64,000 nucleotides of DNA. Source: Pteria penguin. Its lineage: Eukaryota > Mollusca > Bivalvia > Pterioida > Pteriidae. The stretch covers positions 29,096,534-29,160,533 of the forward strand of contig CM068587.1 of the NCBI GenBank assembly GCA_035048485.1, given 5' to 3'. Positions 24,601 through 35,449 of this stretch are shown piece by piece (position 1 is the first letter of the stretch; every line of letters begins with the position of its first letter). The position numbers were made by a program, and so were the translations under genes. The notes under the pieces were generated by a model that saw only the letters and a list, made by a program, of their open reading frames with translations, was not told the DNA's origin and did not search any database.

Positions 24601-26640
24601 CACCTTTTTGTATTATTTAAAGTATAACGTTTTTAATGAAACATCTTATTGATACCGTCGGTGATTTCGATCCATTACACAAATTCATTTTATTCCTCGG
24701 GAATTGGACTTAGCGATTTGTTAAAATAATATCTTTGAAAAATGATAAATCAAGTCCAGACATTACCTCATTCAAGAGCGAATGAAACAGATAAACAATT
24801 TCATTTTGCAGAGATTTTCCATCATTTCCTGATTCACCAACAACTTGAACTCTTCCACCAAATCTTCTCGTATGAATTTAAAAAACTTAATTGAAAGACG
24901 ATAGAATGTTGGCATGGCTGTCTGTTTTTTACTTATATCATTTCCTAAATTTTAATTTTCATTGAGTAGACATGTGCTCACTTTTGATTATTCAAACACT
25001 TTTGGTCACGCTGACATGAAAGGCGTACATGTATGTGTCTATCTAAGTCTTGGTGATTATATTGGTGAAATGGTCTGGTTTCTTTCTGAATTGCGGCACC
25101 AAGTTGAGGGGAGTGTATGTCAAATTAAATCGCTGGTGATTGACAGGAGTTATTACTTTTGTGTCCTTCCTTAAGTTAGCTTGGAAATAAATGTCGAGAC
25201 ACATGGCCGTATTTTCATAGGTGTTTTTAAATACGGCTCTTCGTTGTCATCTGTGGTTGTACTTATCCTTAAATATATACGGGTTTACTCTTAGCCCTTG
25301 GTCCATTTTTTCTTTACAGTGAGAGATTGGATTTCTTTCATGTTATATTCCTTTAACATGTATTATCTTTAGCAGAATTCTACATTCAACTACGGATGTC
25401 GCAAGTTTCACGGCAATAGTATAGGTATCACCTCTAATTTGGTAATTGTAAATTTAATTGTAATTTTAAAAGGTCAATATCGTGGTCAAGATTAATCAGA
25501 AATTATAACGGTTTCAAAGAGTCAGTGAATGCACAGAAGAATGATTGGCTAGGGAGTATTCGGCTATCGTATTCGGTTGAGGAATACATGAAGCAGCTAG
25601 TTAGCTTATGTCAAAATGTCAGAGATATCGGGACATTATTGAATGACGTATTTTGGTATCACGTCCCTTATTCATGGGAGCAGTCTGACTGCATGAAATC
25701 AAAGTACTTACAGTACTGATAGCCAGGCTTTTAGCAAGTCCTTGGTAACTGGTCAAGCAGCAAAAGATTAAATCTGATGTGGACCGTTTTTTCTTGGGCC
25801 GTTTTGACTATAACTCTCTGGATTAATTGTTTTAGTACAATTTCACTTGCATTGACAATCCATGGCCATTAAACCTACTCTTTTAGCAGGATATTCTATA
25901 TATCCTTGAAAAGTTCAACAAATCTACGATAGAAAATCATCATATCTTGATAGTAGCCGACGGTTCGAAGAGTAATGCATGAAAAAAAATTCTTTTTTTG
26001 TTTGGTCAAAATTGCAAAAATTTAGATGTTACGGAACAAATCCGAGAGAAAACCTGAAATCATACTTGGTTTATATATCTCCATTCATAACGACATTAGA
26101 ATAAACTACATCTTGATTACTACTTTGTTGGAAATAACGTCAATCTGAGAATAATGCCAGACATGCTAATCAGCACAAGGAGCAATACATGTACCCGTTT
26201 TCTTTCTTCCAAGCGATAAGGCAATGGGCAATACACAGCGCTATACCAATGTTTATGTATGACGCTTGAATTAGTTACATGCTTCAATCGTCAAAAATAA
26301 GCATAGGGAAACCCCTTACATACACATGTACACAAAACATTAGACCAGTTGGTAATGCCATGTCTGTCTAGATCTTACAGTGACCATAACGAGACTGACT
26401 GAGGTTCAAGGGACGCGTTATCAGTTATTTTTATATCACTGGATTTCGTTTTGTCTTATTCATTTAGTCTAGAATCAACAAATATTGACAATTAATTACA
26501 TCCTCGACGCCTGGGACGTATGTATCTAAATTTAGATATATACGTCCCTTTCGACGCTAAACATCACGCGCCTCTCAAAAATTACATCAAATACTGTGTA
26601 ATAATGCTGTGTATGCTACTGCAGTCCATACGGGCTGTGC
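24601..26640. other. Non-coding, nothing recognised
   Basis: AT-rich DNA. ORFs at 24962-25174 and 25525-25719 lack recognisable motifs and splice context. One near-perfect hairpin is listed separately. Confidence 0.4.
26513..26548. repeat. 36-bp hairpin palindrome
   Basis: GGGACGTATGTATCTAAA is followed at once by its reverse complement with a single mismatch. Confidence 0.85.
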
Positions 26641-26677
26641 TATAATTAACACTAGCTGGAGAAGAAGTCTCTCCAGA

Positions 26678-26726
26678 ATGGCGGCGGTCACCTGTCTCTT
26701 CGCGCAGCGATATCAAACAAGAGCAG
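26678..26726 (+). CDS. Possible first coding exon of an unidentified gene
   Basis: An ATG in good context begins MAAVTCLFAQRYQTRA and is cut after the first base of the next codon by a consensus-like donor (GAGCAG then GTAACT). This exon is visibly more GC-rich than the flanks. The residues (no acidic ones, with Arg, Ala, Ser and Thr) resemble a mitochondrial targeting presequence. No downstream partner exon was identified, and the reading frame after the donor closes quickly, as expected for an intron. A chance ATG-donor pair cannot be excluded. Confidence 0.35.
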
Positions 26727-27344
26727 GTAACTTTAGTCTACACGAATATACACATGTATATCTCTGTTTGCAATGTTACATATAATTAATGATCCAATGC
26801 AGACTCAAAACGTTCTGAATATTATAATGCTAGAAATTACATTAGAGATTATGTTTTGAAGGGCAAGAACACACTGAGTGAGAAAGAGGACTTTAAAACT
26901 TATAACAAACGTAACTTTAAAAAAAGCTTAGGTTGCAATCGAAATAGCATTAAAGTGTCATAAAGTTAAACGGCTTTATATAAATAAAACCGGCTCTCTG
27001 CGCGGTTCTGAATTTTCCCGCTAAAATCTGTAATGCCACGCCTAATTTTATCCCTATTAGGAAAGTAGCCGCGCCTTTTATTCCTTTTTAGGAAAGTCTC
27101 TCAAGTGTTATCGTTAATTTTCGGAAATAAGTTGGTTTTTTTTTATTTCTTTCTTGGAGTTTGCATATGCCCTCTCAACGCGAATTTGCTATCGGCCGAT
27201 TGCAATTAGACTGCCTCGTTTTGAGAATCCTGCTCGGCGGCTATAGCCTTGGTTTATGCCTTCGGCATTAAGCCCGGCTAAAACTATAATAAATTTATAA
27301 TGAGCAAATACTAAAATCGAAGCGGCGTGTTTTGCTGCTAAAAC

Positions 27345-27370
27345 CAGAGACATATATATATATGTCTCTG
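27345..27370. repeat. 26-bp perfect palindrome between short direct repeats
   Basis: CAGAGACATATAT and its exact reverse complement, flanked by GCTAAAAC on both sides (27337-27344 and 27370-27377). This resembles a minimal insertion footprint. Confidence 0.8.
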
Positions 27371-27566
27371 CTAAAACTAATCACGTGATTTCGGTTATTC
27401 ACTTTGAAGTTGTGAAAAAGAATGTCATACTTTATATGTTGTTTCCGTAGCACTGCTAAAAGTTAGCTAAAAATTTAACTAAAACAATTTACCAAACTCT
27501 AGCTGAAAATTAATGTCTTTTCATAATTTCCAACATCATATAATTTCGCTCCATAAAACGTCGAAA

Positions 27567-27842
27567 GCCGGCGTGGCCTAGTGGTATCGCGTCGGACTCT
27601 TGATCGGGAGGCCGGGGTTCGAGTCCCGCTTTGGTCATGCCGGTGTTCAGTCTTTCGGATGAGACAGTATAAACCGAGGCCCCGTGTCGTGGTATGCATG
27701 ACACGTTAAAGATCCCTCACTGCTTCGGGTGGGTCCGTTGCAAAGGTCAAAATTTGTATGCCCCGCATCAGGCAGATGCCGTCACCATATACGTGAATTA
27801 TTCGTGGTGTGACGTAAAACAAAAATCAATCAATCAATCAAA
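27567..27842 (+). mobile_element. SINE family A, complete, with 16-bp target-site duplication
   Basis: The head GCCGGCGTGGCCTAGTGGTA (A box) is followed by GGTTCGAGTCC (B box). The body has TCTTTCGGATGAGAC, CCCCGTGTCGTGG and CACGTTAAAGATCCC. The 3' end reads GTGTGACGTAAAAC and then AATCAATCAATCAA. CCATAAAACGTCGAAA is perfectly duplicated on both sides (27551-27566, 27843-27858), which indicates a fairly recent target-primed insertion. Confidence 0.95.
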
Positions 27843-28132
27843 CCATAAAACGTCGAAACTCAACTAATTTTTGAATCATTGTATTTCTCTATATCAATTC
27901 CTAAAACAAGTTTTACATGAGGAGATTCTGCTAGATAGTGCCAGTGCCAATTACCTTTACTGTCAAAGTTTGTAGAAATGTAATATGAGATTTCATTCGA
28001 TAGAAGTCCATAAAAGTTTTTGATAAAAACTTGTTCATAGATTTCTTTTACGTTTGGCACTATAAAAAAATCCTTCAAAACTCATGATTTCCTCGGTTAG
28101 TCTGCATCCATTTCATTGTTAAAAGCTTTTGT

Positions 28133-30841
28133 GTGCTCAAAATGTATTTGAGAAATCATAACGGATACAGCAAGCCAAACTTGAGACGCTTACTCCTCTC
28201 CGATACAGACAACTGTTTACTACTCCCGGACACAGACAACAGCTTACTCCCACCGGAAACAGACAGCAGCTTACTCATCCCGGACACAGACAGCAGCTTA
28301 GTCCTCCCGGACACAGACAGCAGCATACTCCTCCCGGACACAGACAGCAGCTTACTCCTCCCGGACACAAACAGCAGCATACTCCTCCCGGACACAGACA
28401 ACAGCTTACTCCTCCCGGACACAGACAGCAGCTTACTTCTCCCGGACACAGACAGCAGCATACTCCTCCCGGACACAGACAACAGCTTACTCCTACCGGA
28501 AACAGACAGCAGCTTACTCATCCCGGACACAGACAGCAGCTTAGTCCTCCCGGACACAGACAGCAGCATACTCCTCCCGGACACAGACAGCAGCTTACTC
28601 CTCCCGGACACAAACAGCAGCATACTCCTCCCGGACACAGACAACAGCTTACTCCTCCCGGACACAGACAGCAGCTTACTCCTCCCGGACACAGACAGCA
28701 GCATACTACTCCCTGACACAGATAGCAGCTTACTCCTCCCGAACACAGACAGCAGCTTAATCCTCCCGGACACAGACAGCAGCTTACTCCTCCCGGACAC
28801 AGACAACAGCTTACTCCTACCGGACACAGACAGCAACTTAATCCTCCCGGACACAGACAGCAGCTTACTCCTCCCGGACACAGACATCAGCTTATTCCTC
28901 CCGGACACGAACAGCAGCATACTCCTCCCGGACATAGCTACAGACAGCAGCTTACTCCGCCCGGACACGGAAAGCAGTTTACTCCTCTCGGACACAGGCA
29001 GCAGCTTACTCTTACCGGACACAGACAGCAGCTTACTCCTCCCGGACACAGACAGCAGCTTACTCCTCCCGGACACAGACAGCAGCTTACTCCTCCCGGA
29101 CATAGCTGCAGACAGCAGCTTACTCCTCCCGGACACAGACAGCAGCTTTCTCCTCCCACCCGGACACAACAGCAGCTTACTCCTCCCGTACACAGACAGC
29201 AACTTACTCCTTCCGGACACAGACAGCAGCATACTCCTCCCGGACACAGACAGCAGCTTATTCCTCCCGGTCACAGACAGCAGCTTACTCCTCCCAGACA
29301 CAGACAGCAACTTACTCCTCCCGGACAAAGACAGCAGCATACTCCTCCCGGACACAGACAGCAGCTTACTCCTCCCGGACACAGACAGCAGCATACTCCT
29401 CCCGGACACAGACAGCAGCATACTCCTCCCGGACACAGACAGCAGCTTACTCCTTCAGGACACAGACAGCAGCATACTCCTCCCGGACACAGACAGCAGC
29501 TTACTCCTTCAGGACACAGACAGCAGTATACTCCTCCCGGACACAGACAGCAGCATACTCTTCCCGGACACAGACAGCAGCATACTCCTCCCGGACACAG
29601 ACAGCAGCTTACTCCTCCCGGACACAGACAGCAGCATACTCCTCCCGGACACAGACAGCAGCTTACTCCTCCCGGACACAGACAGCAGCTTAATCCTCCC
29701 GGACACAGACAGCAGCTTACTCCTCCCGGACACAGACAACAGCTTACTCCTACCGGACACAGACAGCAACTTAATCCTCCCGGACACAGACAGCAGCTTA
29801 CTCCTCCCGGACACAGACAGCAGCTTATTCCTCCTGGACACGAACAGCAGCATACTCCTCCCGGACATAGCTACAGACAGCAGCTTACTCCTCCCGGACA
29901 CAGACAGCAGTTTACTCCTCTCGGACACAGGCAGCAGCTTACTCTTACCGGACACAGACAGCAGCTTACTCCTCCCGGACACAGACAGCAGCTTAACCCC
30001 CTCCCCCCCACCCGACACGGACAGCAGCTTACTCCCGGACACAGACAGCAGCTTACTCCTCCCACCCGGACACAACAGCAGCTTACTCCTCCCATACACA
30101 GACAGCAACTTACTCCTACAAGAAACAGACAGCAGCATACTCCTCCCGGACACAGACAGCAGCTTATTCCTCCCGGTCACAGACAGCAGCTTACTCCTCC
30201 CAGACACAGACAACAACTTACTCCTCCCAGACAAAGACAGCAGCATACTCCTCCCGGACACAGACAGCAGTTTACTCCTCCCGGACACAGACAGCAGCAT
30301 ACTCTTCCCGGACACAGACAGCAGCATACTCTTCCCGAACACAGACAGCAGCATACTCCTCCCGGACACAGACAGCAGCTTACTCCTTCCGGACACAGAC
30401 AGCAGCATACTCCTCCCGGACACAGACAGCAGCTTACTCCTACCGGAAACAGACAGCAGCTTACTCCTTCCGGACACAGACAGCAGCATACTCCTCCCGG
30501 ACACAGACAGCAGCTTACTCCTACCGGAAACAGACAGCAACATACTCCTCCCGGACACAGACAGCAGCTTACTTCTCCCGGACACAGACAGCAGCTTACT
30601 CCTCCCGGACACAGACAGCAATTTTCTCCTCCCGGACACAGACAGCAGCTTACTCCTTCCGGACACAGACAGCAGCTTATTCCTCCCGGACACAGACAGC
30701 AGCTTACTCTTCCCTGACACAAACAGCAGCTTACTCTTCCCGGACACAGACAGCAGCTTATTCCTCCCGGACACAGACAGCAGCTTACTCCTTTCGGATA
30801 CAGACAGCAACTTACTTCTACAGTACGTGCAAACGAAATGA
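28133..30841 (+). CDS. 902-codon open frame of nonapeptide repeats
   Basis: After a short unique start (MLKMYLRNHNGYSKPNLRR) the frame is almost entirely LLLPDTDSS units with S/N, L/I and P/Q variants. It ends in unique LLLQYVQTK. There are no stops or net frameshifts over roughly 95 units. Insertions are multiples of three, and two local out-of-frame stretches (PPGHNSS) are restored within the unit. No signal peptide, transmembrane segment or upstream acceptor is evident. Minus-strand frames are also long, but the main one is broken by stops where CCTTCAGG occurs. It may be a real low-complexity protein exon or merely a minisatellite whose unit lacks stops. I assign no function. Confidence 0.3.
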   Translation: MLKMYLRNHNGYSKPNLRRLLLSDTDNCLLLPDTDNSLLPPETDSSLLIPDTDSSLVLPDTDSSILLPDTDSSLLLPDTNSSILLPDTDNSLLLPDTDSSLLLPDTDSSILLPDTDNSLLLPETDSSLLIPDTDSSLVLPDTDSSILLPDTDSSLLLPDTNSSILLPDTDNSLLLPDTDSSLLLPDTDSSILLPDTDSSLLLPNTDSSLILPDTDSSLLLPDTDNSLLLPDTDSNLILPDTDSSLLLPDTDISLFLPDTNSSILLPDIATDSSLLRPDTESSLLLSDTGSSLLLPDTDSSLLLPDTDSSLLLPDTDSSLLLPDIAADSSLLLPDTDSSFLLPPGHNSSLLLPYTDSNLLLPDTDSSILLPDTDSSLFLPVTDSSLLLPDTDSNLLLPDKDSSILLPDTDSSLLLPDTDSSILLPDTDSSILLPDTDSSLLLQDTDSSILLPDTDSSLLLQDTDSSILLPDTDSSILFPDTDSSILLPDTDSSLLLPDTDSSILLPDTDSSLLLPDTDSSLILPDTDSSLLLPDTDNSLLLPDTDSNLILPDTDSSLLLPDTDSSLFLLDTNSSILLPDIATDSSLLLPDTDSSLLLSDTGSSLLLPDTDSSLLLPDTDSSLTPSPPPDTDSSLLPDTDSSLLLPPGHNSSLLLPYTDSNLLLQETDSSILLPDTDSSLFLPVTDSSLLLPDTDNNLLLPDKDSSILLPDTDSSLLLPDTDSSILFPDTDSSILFPNTDSSILLPDTDSSLLLPDTDSSILLPDTDSSLLLPETDSSLLLPDTDSSILLPDTDSSLLLPETDSNILLPDTDSSLLLPDTDSSLLLPDTDSNFLLPDTDSSLLLPDTDSSLFLPDTDSSLLFPDTNSSLLFPDTDSSLFLPDTDSSLLLSDTDSNLLLQYVQTK
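28197..30825. repeat. 27-bp minisatellite, about 95-100 units
   Basis: Consensus unit CTTACTCCTCCCGGACACAG followed by ACAGCAG. Variants (AGCAGCATAC, GACAACAGC, TCAGGACAC) recur in blocks, and larger duplicated blocks can be seen. For example, 28204-28420 resembles 28420-28690, and the TAGCTACAGAC insert occurs near both 28933 and 29871. The array therefore grew by multi-unit duplication. Confidence 0.97.
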
Positions 30842-30993
30842 TATAAATCAATCTGATATGCAGTAGCTTCATCAGCCTACGATCAGTTGATTCAAGGAGG
30901 CTTAGTAAAAAGCTTATGTCACAACAGTAGGAAGAATAACGACTGAAGTCAAAGTTATATAACTTTTACGGTTGTTTTGATAATATAGTTCAT

Positions 30994-30995
<2 letters not shown>

Positions 30996-31047
<52 letters not shown>

Positions 31048-31051
31048 AACG

Positions 31052-31119
<68 letters not shown>

Positions 31120-31120
31120 C
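30996..31120. repeat. (TA)n microsatellite with embedded inverted repeat
   Basis: TA dinucleotides flank AACGTATATATAATATATA. Its reverse complement, TATATATTATATATACGTT, closes the block, so most of it can fold into one hairpin. Confidence 0.93.
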
Positions 31121-32431
31121 GTTTTAGACCGCAGTTTTTGTCTGACCAAATACTAGAACAGTGCAATATTATATTGTTGAACTTACTTTGCTCGAGGTCG
31201 AGCTCCACCGAAAACTCATTGTTGTCCTATTTTCAATCAGACGGTAAAAATAAAAATTGACATCTAATTTCACGTTAGATATTGTCATGTAAAAGTACTG
31301 CTCAGTGTGGGTTTGTGGCATAGTACTTTTTCAAAGAAATGGCTATTGAGATTGTTGCTAAAGAAGTGAATAAGTGATATTGTGTTGAATTGACGACAAA
31401 AACCTAAAACGCAGACAATTAACCATAGATTACTTATTATGGTGATTTAATATTTATGACTCCTTAAATAACCAAATATGACTTTCGGCTTTACTGGTTT
31501 GGGGATTAAGGCGGATGTTGCCGGTCGGCAAGAGAAGATAACTCCTCCATGGTACACGAGCCCGATACTGGTATACATACATTCTTTAAACTTCTATGGT
31601 TCATTAATTCAGCATTTGAAATTCAAAATAACACAAAAATATAAAGAAAATATAAATCAACAATTTATTAACAATAAGGTAAAACAGATGAAATAAATAA
31701 GATGGTGTATGCTATATACATGATACATGAAGTCCTTTATTAGATATGGCAATGCCTTTGCCACGAAAGTTAAGGCAATTACTTTTTTACTGGACTCCTT
31801 GGCAACATTAGCTTCCTTTGTTGCTATGGAAACATTTCTGCCACATAGAAATGCTTTTATAATATCTTTGATACATAGATTGCTTTGGCATTTCCCGCTT
31901 TGTATGTCTGCTTCATCGGTATGAAAGGTGTGTTGCTCCAACATACTCAGATAAATCCCTACAAAGGTTATTATGCCATAATCTGATTTTAATGGGCTGC
32001 TATGCCAGTATCATTTTCGCATGGTTTACTATGCCAATATTTCTATTGCAGGGGTCGCTATGCCAATATTCCCGCGACATGTGATGATGTAATGTTGAAT
32101 CAGTGCTACAGGATCCACTCTGTTACTTTATACTTTAATATCTCTGGAGAAGAGAAACGTAATTATAAACAATGTGTAAGGGAAGCCGAAAATGCTTTAT
32201 CTCCATTAAGAAGACAGGAATATACATGCGATAACAGGTATCAAAATAGATTATATTCTTACAATTTGCTTTACCTCAACTCAAGAAACTGGAATATACA
32301 TTTGTTATACCTTCAGAATGAATGAATTTTTTTCTCGATGATGTGAAGATGTATGTGAAAATAAGTGGAACTAATTAGAAGAAAGTTATGAAGAAAATGT
32401 TCAAGGAAATAGAAAAGGTTTGTTGAGGATC
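31121..32431. other. Downstream flank of the secreted-protein gene
   Basis: Contains CTATGCCA/CAATATT direct repeats at 31995-32070. It may hold the 3' UTR or a last short exon of the minus-strand gene that starts at 33.3 kb. An acceptor-like TTTGTAG lies near 31965. No other gene is supported. Confidence 0.35.
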
Positions 32432-33304
32432 TTAGTAACTTACCAAACCCTTGCCGACATGTGACGGTCTAATGCTTGTACGGTGAGCCCATGGTGTAGA
32501 CTGTAATCCATGATAACCGGTGTAATACGACGGTTGATGACGTAGTCGTTGAAGGTTGTCATAGCTACTGATGATACGTAGGTAATCATGTGGTTCGGCA
32601 CCAACGACCGTGTGCTTTTCTGGTTCTGGTTTAGGGTGAGTCTTCTCTGGCTCTGATCGGGGATGGCTAAGATAGACAGCTCTATTTGGTTCTGGTCGGG
32701 GATAGCTCCGATAGACAGTTCTTTCTGGTTCTGGTCGAGAATAACTCGAATAGACATTTCTCTCTGGTTCTGGTCGAGTATAGCTCGGATAGACAGTTTT
32801 CTCTGGCTCTGGTCGTGGCTCGTGGTAACTTTGGTACACATGGTACTTCTCTGGTTCTGGATTATTAACGACAACTGTTCTACGAGATGACGTGTCAACT
32901 CTCGATGTATCGTCATCACCGTGTCGTAGACCATGGACTTCTCTTAATAAGTTACCCAGTCCCAGTCTACCTGAAGGACCATTCTGGACTGGAACACCTA
33001 AAAGACCATTTTGAAGTCCTACATTTCCGCCTAATTCAAAAGACGGCACTTGATTGGAAAACACTGACTGCGTATTCGAAGTGACTAAGACAGTTGGACC
33101 ATTTGGCACCACGAACCTGACTGAATTTGGTTCCGATTGGGGTACACCATTGATAAATACTGATTGTCCAGAATTGATTATAAAGCCCCCACCATCGCTG
33201 GTATGGTAATGGTTGGAGGATGGTACAACATGGTGGTTTCCAGAGCTGTCACCTTTGCATCCAATCGCTATTAGATAGGCAGTCAATAAAGTTAGCATTG
33301 ACAT
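32432..33304 (-). CDS. Secreted Pro/Glu/Arg/Tyr-repeat protein
   Basis: A 290-codon frame. MSMLTLLTAYLIAIGCKG is a typical signal peptide. A Gly/Asn/Ser/Val-rich region follows (about 30-115), then an Asp/Arg stretch. A tandem repeat of about 14 residues at roughly 150-230 has the form (T/A)VYxSYxRPEPER, and a Tyr/His/Arg-rich tail ends the protein. Mature cysteine is almost absent. Such Tyr- and charge-rich repeats are typical of extracellular matrix, shell, periostracum or byssus proteins in molluscs, but I do not recognise a specific family. The start is the first ATG after an acceptor (TTTTCACAG before 33311). Near the stop, GGTTTG then GTAAGT is a perfect donor, so the last codons (VSY) may be intronic and a short further exon may exist. 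Confidence 0.75.
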   Translation of the reverse strand: MSMLTLLTAYLIAIGCKGDSSGNHHVVPSSNHYHTSDGGGFIINSGQSVFINGVPQSEPNSVRFVVPNGPTVLVTSNTQSVFSNQVPSFELGGNVGLQNGLLGVPVQNGPSGRLGLGNLLREVHGLRHGDDDTSRVDTSSRRTVVVNNPEPEKYHVYQSYHEPRPEPEKTVYPSYTRPEPERNVYSSYSRPEPERTVYRSYPRPEPNRAVYLSHPRSEPEKTHPKPEPEKHTVVGAEPHDYLRIISSYDNLQRLRHQPSYYTGYHGLQSTPWAHRTSIRPSHVGKGLVSY

Positions 33305-33879
33305 TGCAAGGCTGTGAAAATAATAAACAAAGTATTTTTAGTATTCCAAAAAATCAAATACGTGTTTTATAATTTGTTAAAGTATTTATAGTGATACCTT
33401 CTCCGAAACCCTAGATTTAAATGAATTCTTTTGCTTTTTTACCTTGTTAAGTCTCTAATTAAAAATTCCAATCGAAGAAGTTCTTATGAATTCTCTATAT
33501 AACTTTTGTTATTAAGAGAGTTTCTTAAATTTCGATGATGTAAAATGTAATGCATAATTACGCACATATGTAAATAAGAAATCTTGTAATTTTCACATAT
33601 TTATGAATGATTTTATGTCGCTATTTAAATTTTTAAATGTTTTAATCGAATTGAACTACACTTTAATTATTACATAGTATTTGTTTTTGAAAACTATATT
33701 CCCAGCTAGAACAAAATCATTAGTTTAAATTGACGTAACTATATGAATACTAACTTTTTTTTCAATAATTTTGTTGTAAAAGTGCAATTGATATGCATGT
33801 AAAATACAGAAAAAGTCTTGTGCAAAATGTATCTTTAGAAAATGCGGTCAAATAACGTCCCATGTTTAAGAGCACTTAC

Positions 33880-33910
33880 CTGTATGAATGAGGATCTACT
33901 GAGGATTAAT
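33880..33910 (-). other. Predicted non-coding first exon of the secreted-protein gene
   Basis: About 25-30 bp downstream of a TATA box on the minus strand. It ends CATACAG followed by GTAAGTGC, a consensus donor. It contains no ATG, so translation would begin in the second exon at 33304. The exact transcription start is inferred from TATA spacing. Confidence 0.55.
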
Positions 33911-33932
33911 ACCAGTGATGTTAATCAAACAG

Positions 33933-33940
33933 CTTTTATA
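33933..33940 (-). promoter_or_regulatory. TATA box
   Basis: TATAAAAG on the minus strand, about 50 bp upstream of the donor at 33880. A TATA core promoter suits a strongly and tissue-specifically expressed secretory gene. Confidence 0.6.
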
Positions 33941-33944
33941 GAGA

Positions 33945-34875
33945 TGACAAAATTAAAATGTCAGTCATCTGTTAATGATCCACCTTAATTGATAATTTTT
34001 ATTATCAAGGTCATGACCTGATGACGAATGCAGAATATGAATGTGCATACTAATGAAGAGAATCAATGGTAGCGTATGTTAATTAGTGGGATATTTGTTA
34101 CCACGCAGTCAAAAATGTCCGTCAAAGAAATCCGATTTTCCGGCGATAGGGCCAAAATAACTAAAGGTCAAATTTTAATGACCTCCAAAACAGATGGCGT
34201 ATCAACACGGAGTGACATGCGTAATGATGTCACAGAACTAATTATTGCCTCTCTTTAAAATGTCAAATTGTTAAGGTAAAATTTTTTCATTTAAATCAAA
34301 GCTTCGTTTAAAGTATATTTATTTAGTAAGCGAAAAATTTCCAGGATATTTCATTGGTTACTTTGTGATTATTCATCAGACTTTCCTCGTATTCATGTTC
34401 CCTTTAGCACATTAAATTATGACTTATTTTAAAACGATCTATTCTTAAAATCGTAAGCTAGAGAAATGCACGTCACAGTGTTCATTTGAAATTTCAATCC
34501 AAGCAACAATACTTTTTCTATGGCTAATAATTTTTATAATTCAAGTTTTAAATAATACATTTTGATCTAGAAATACGTTACTATTATTAGTGTTTATCTC
34601 GTTCTTAATTACGATTTATTGTATGATGGTAAGAAATATTATACGATTAATTTCTGAATGATACCATTGCATGTATAGTCTACTATATTTCTCACTGATA
34701 AATGATATAACGATACAGTAATATATTATATATTACGTCATTAAATCTGTCATATACAACTAAAAGTAAAATCGAATTGTAGTATCATTTAACGAAAAGT
34801 AAGGATTATATATTCACAAACACAGCGGCGGCCATGAAATAGGGGTGGAGAAACTCTCGAGATCAAACTCAGTAA
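33945..34875. other. Upstream region of the secreted-protein gene
   Basis: AT-rich and non-coding. It may hold regulatory DNA, but no motif cluster stands out. Confidence 0.35.
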
Positions 34876-34882
34876 GTACACT

Positions 34883-35123
34883 CCTCCCCCCCACCCCCCC
34901 CAAAAAAAAAAACCAAAAAAAAAAAAAACCAACAACAACAACAACAAACCACATACACACAGCAAAAGAACAAAAAGAAAAAACAAAACAAACAAACAAC
35001 AAAACAACCCAAACCGAAATGAATTTAAAATAAAAATAATAATGAATGAATAATTGATAAAGAATCAATGATAATAATAAAAATGATGATGATGATGATA
35101 ATAATAAAATAATAATAATAATA

Positions 35124-35170
<47 letters not shown>
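34883..35170. repeat. Low-complexity C/A tract followed by (TAA)n
   Basis: Poly-C and A/C-rich sequence (34883-35015), then TGA/TAA trinucleotides to 35170. Confidence 0.93.
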
Positions 35171-35210
35171 CCCTACATCCCTCGTCCATCACACACACAC
35201 AGCATTGATT

Positions 35211-35449
35211 GATTGATTATTGTTTTACGTCACTCCAAGATTATTTCACGAATATGCTGACGGCATCTGCCTGATGCGTTGCATAGAAATTTATACCTTT
35301 GCAAAGGACACACCCGAAGCAGTCAGGGATCTTTTACACGCCACGCCTACCGTGACATGGGGCATCGGTTTTTATTGTCTCGTCCAAAAGACAGAACACC
35401 GTTCCGTCCACGGCGGGAGTCGATCCCGGGACCTCTCGGTCACGAGAAG
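35211..35449 (-). mobile_element. SINE family A, minus strand, with 10-bp target-site duplication
   Basis: Read on the minus strand it has the diverged B box (GGGATCGACTCC), CGAGACAATAAAAACCGATG, AAAAGATCCCTGACTGCTTC, GTGACGTAAAAC and an AATCAATCAATC tail. AGCATTGATT flanks it on both sides (35201-35210, 35450-35459). Confidence 0.9.

Noticed and set aside
28156..30872. Long minus-strand ORFs across the 27-bp array (426, 433 and 231 codons, including Cys-rich frames)
   Set aside because: They are shadows of a repeat unit lacking stops in several frames. The main minus frame is broken at CCTTCAGG units, whereas the plus frame is continuous.
32440..32934. 164-codon ORF in another minus frame (SIRxILDQNQ repeats)
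   Set aside because: Out-of-frame shadow of the secreted repeat protein; no signal peptide, and the repeats mirror those of the real frame.
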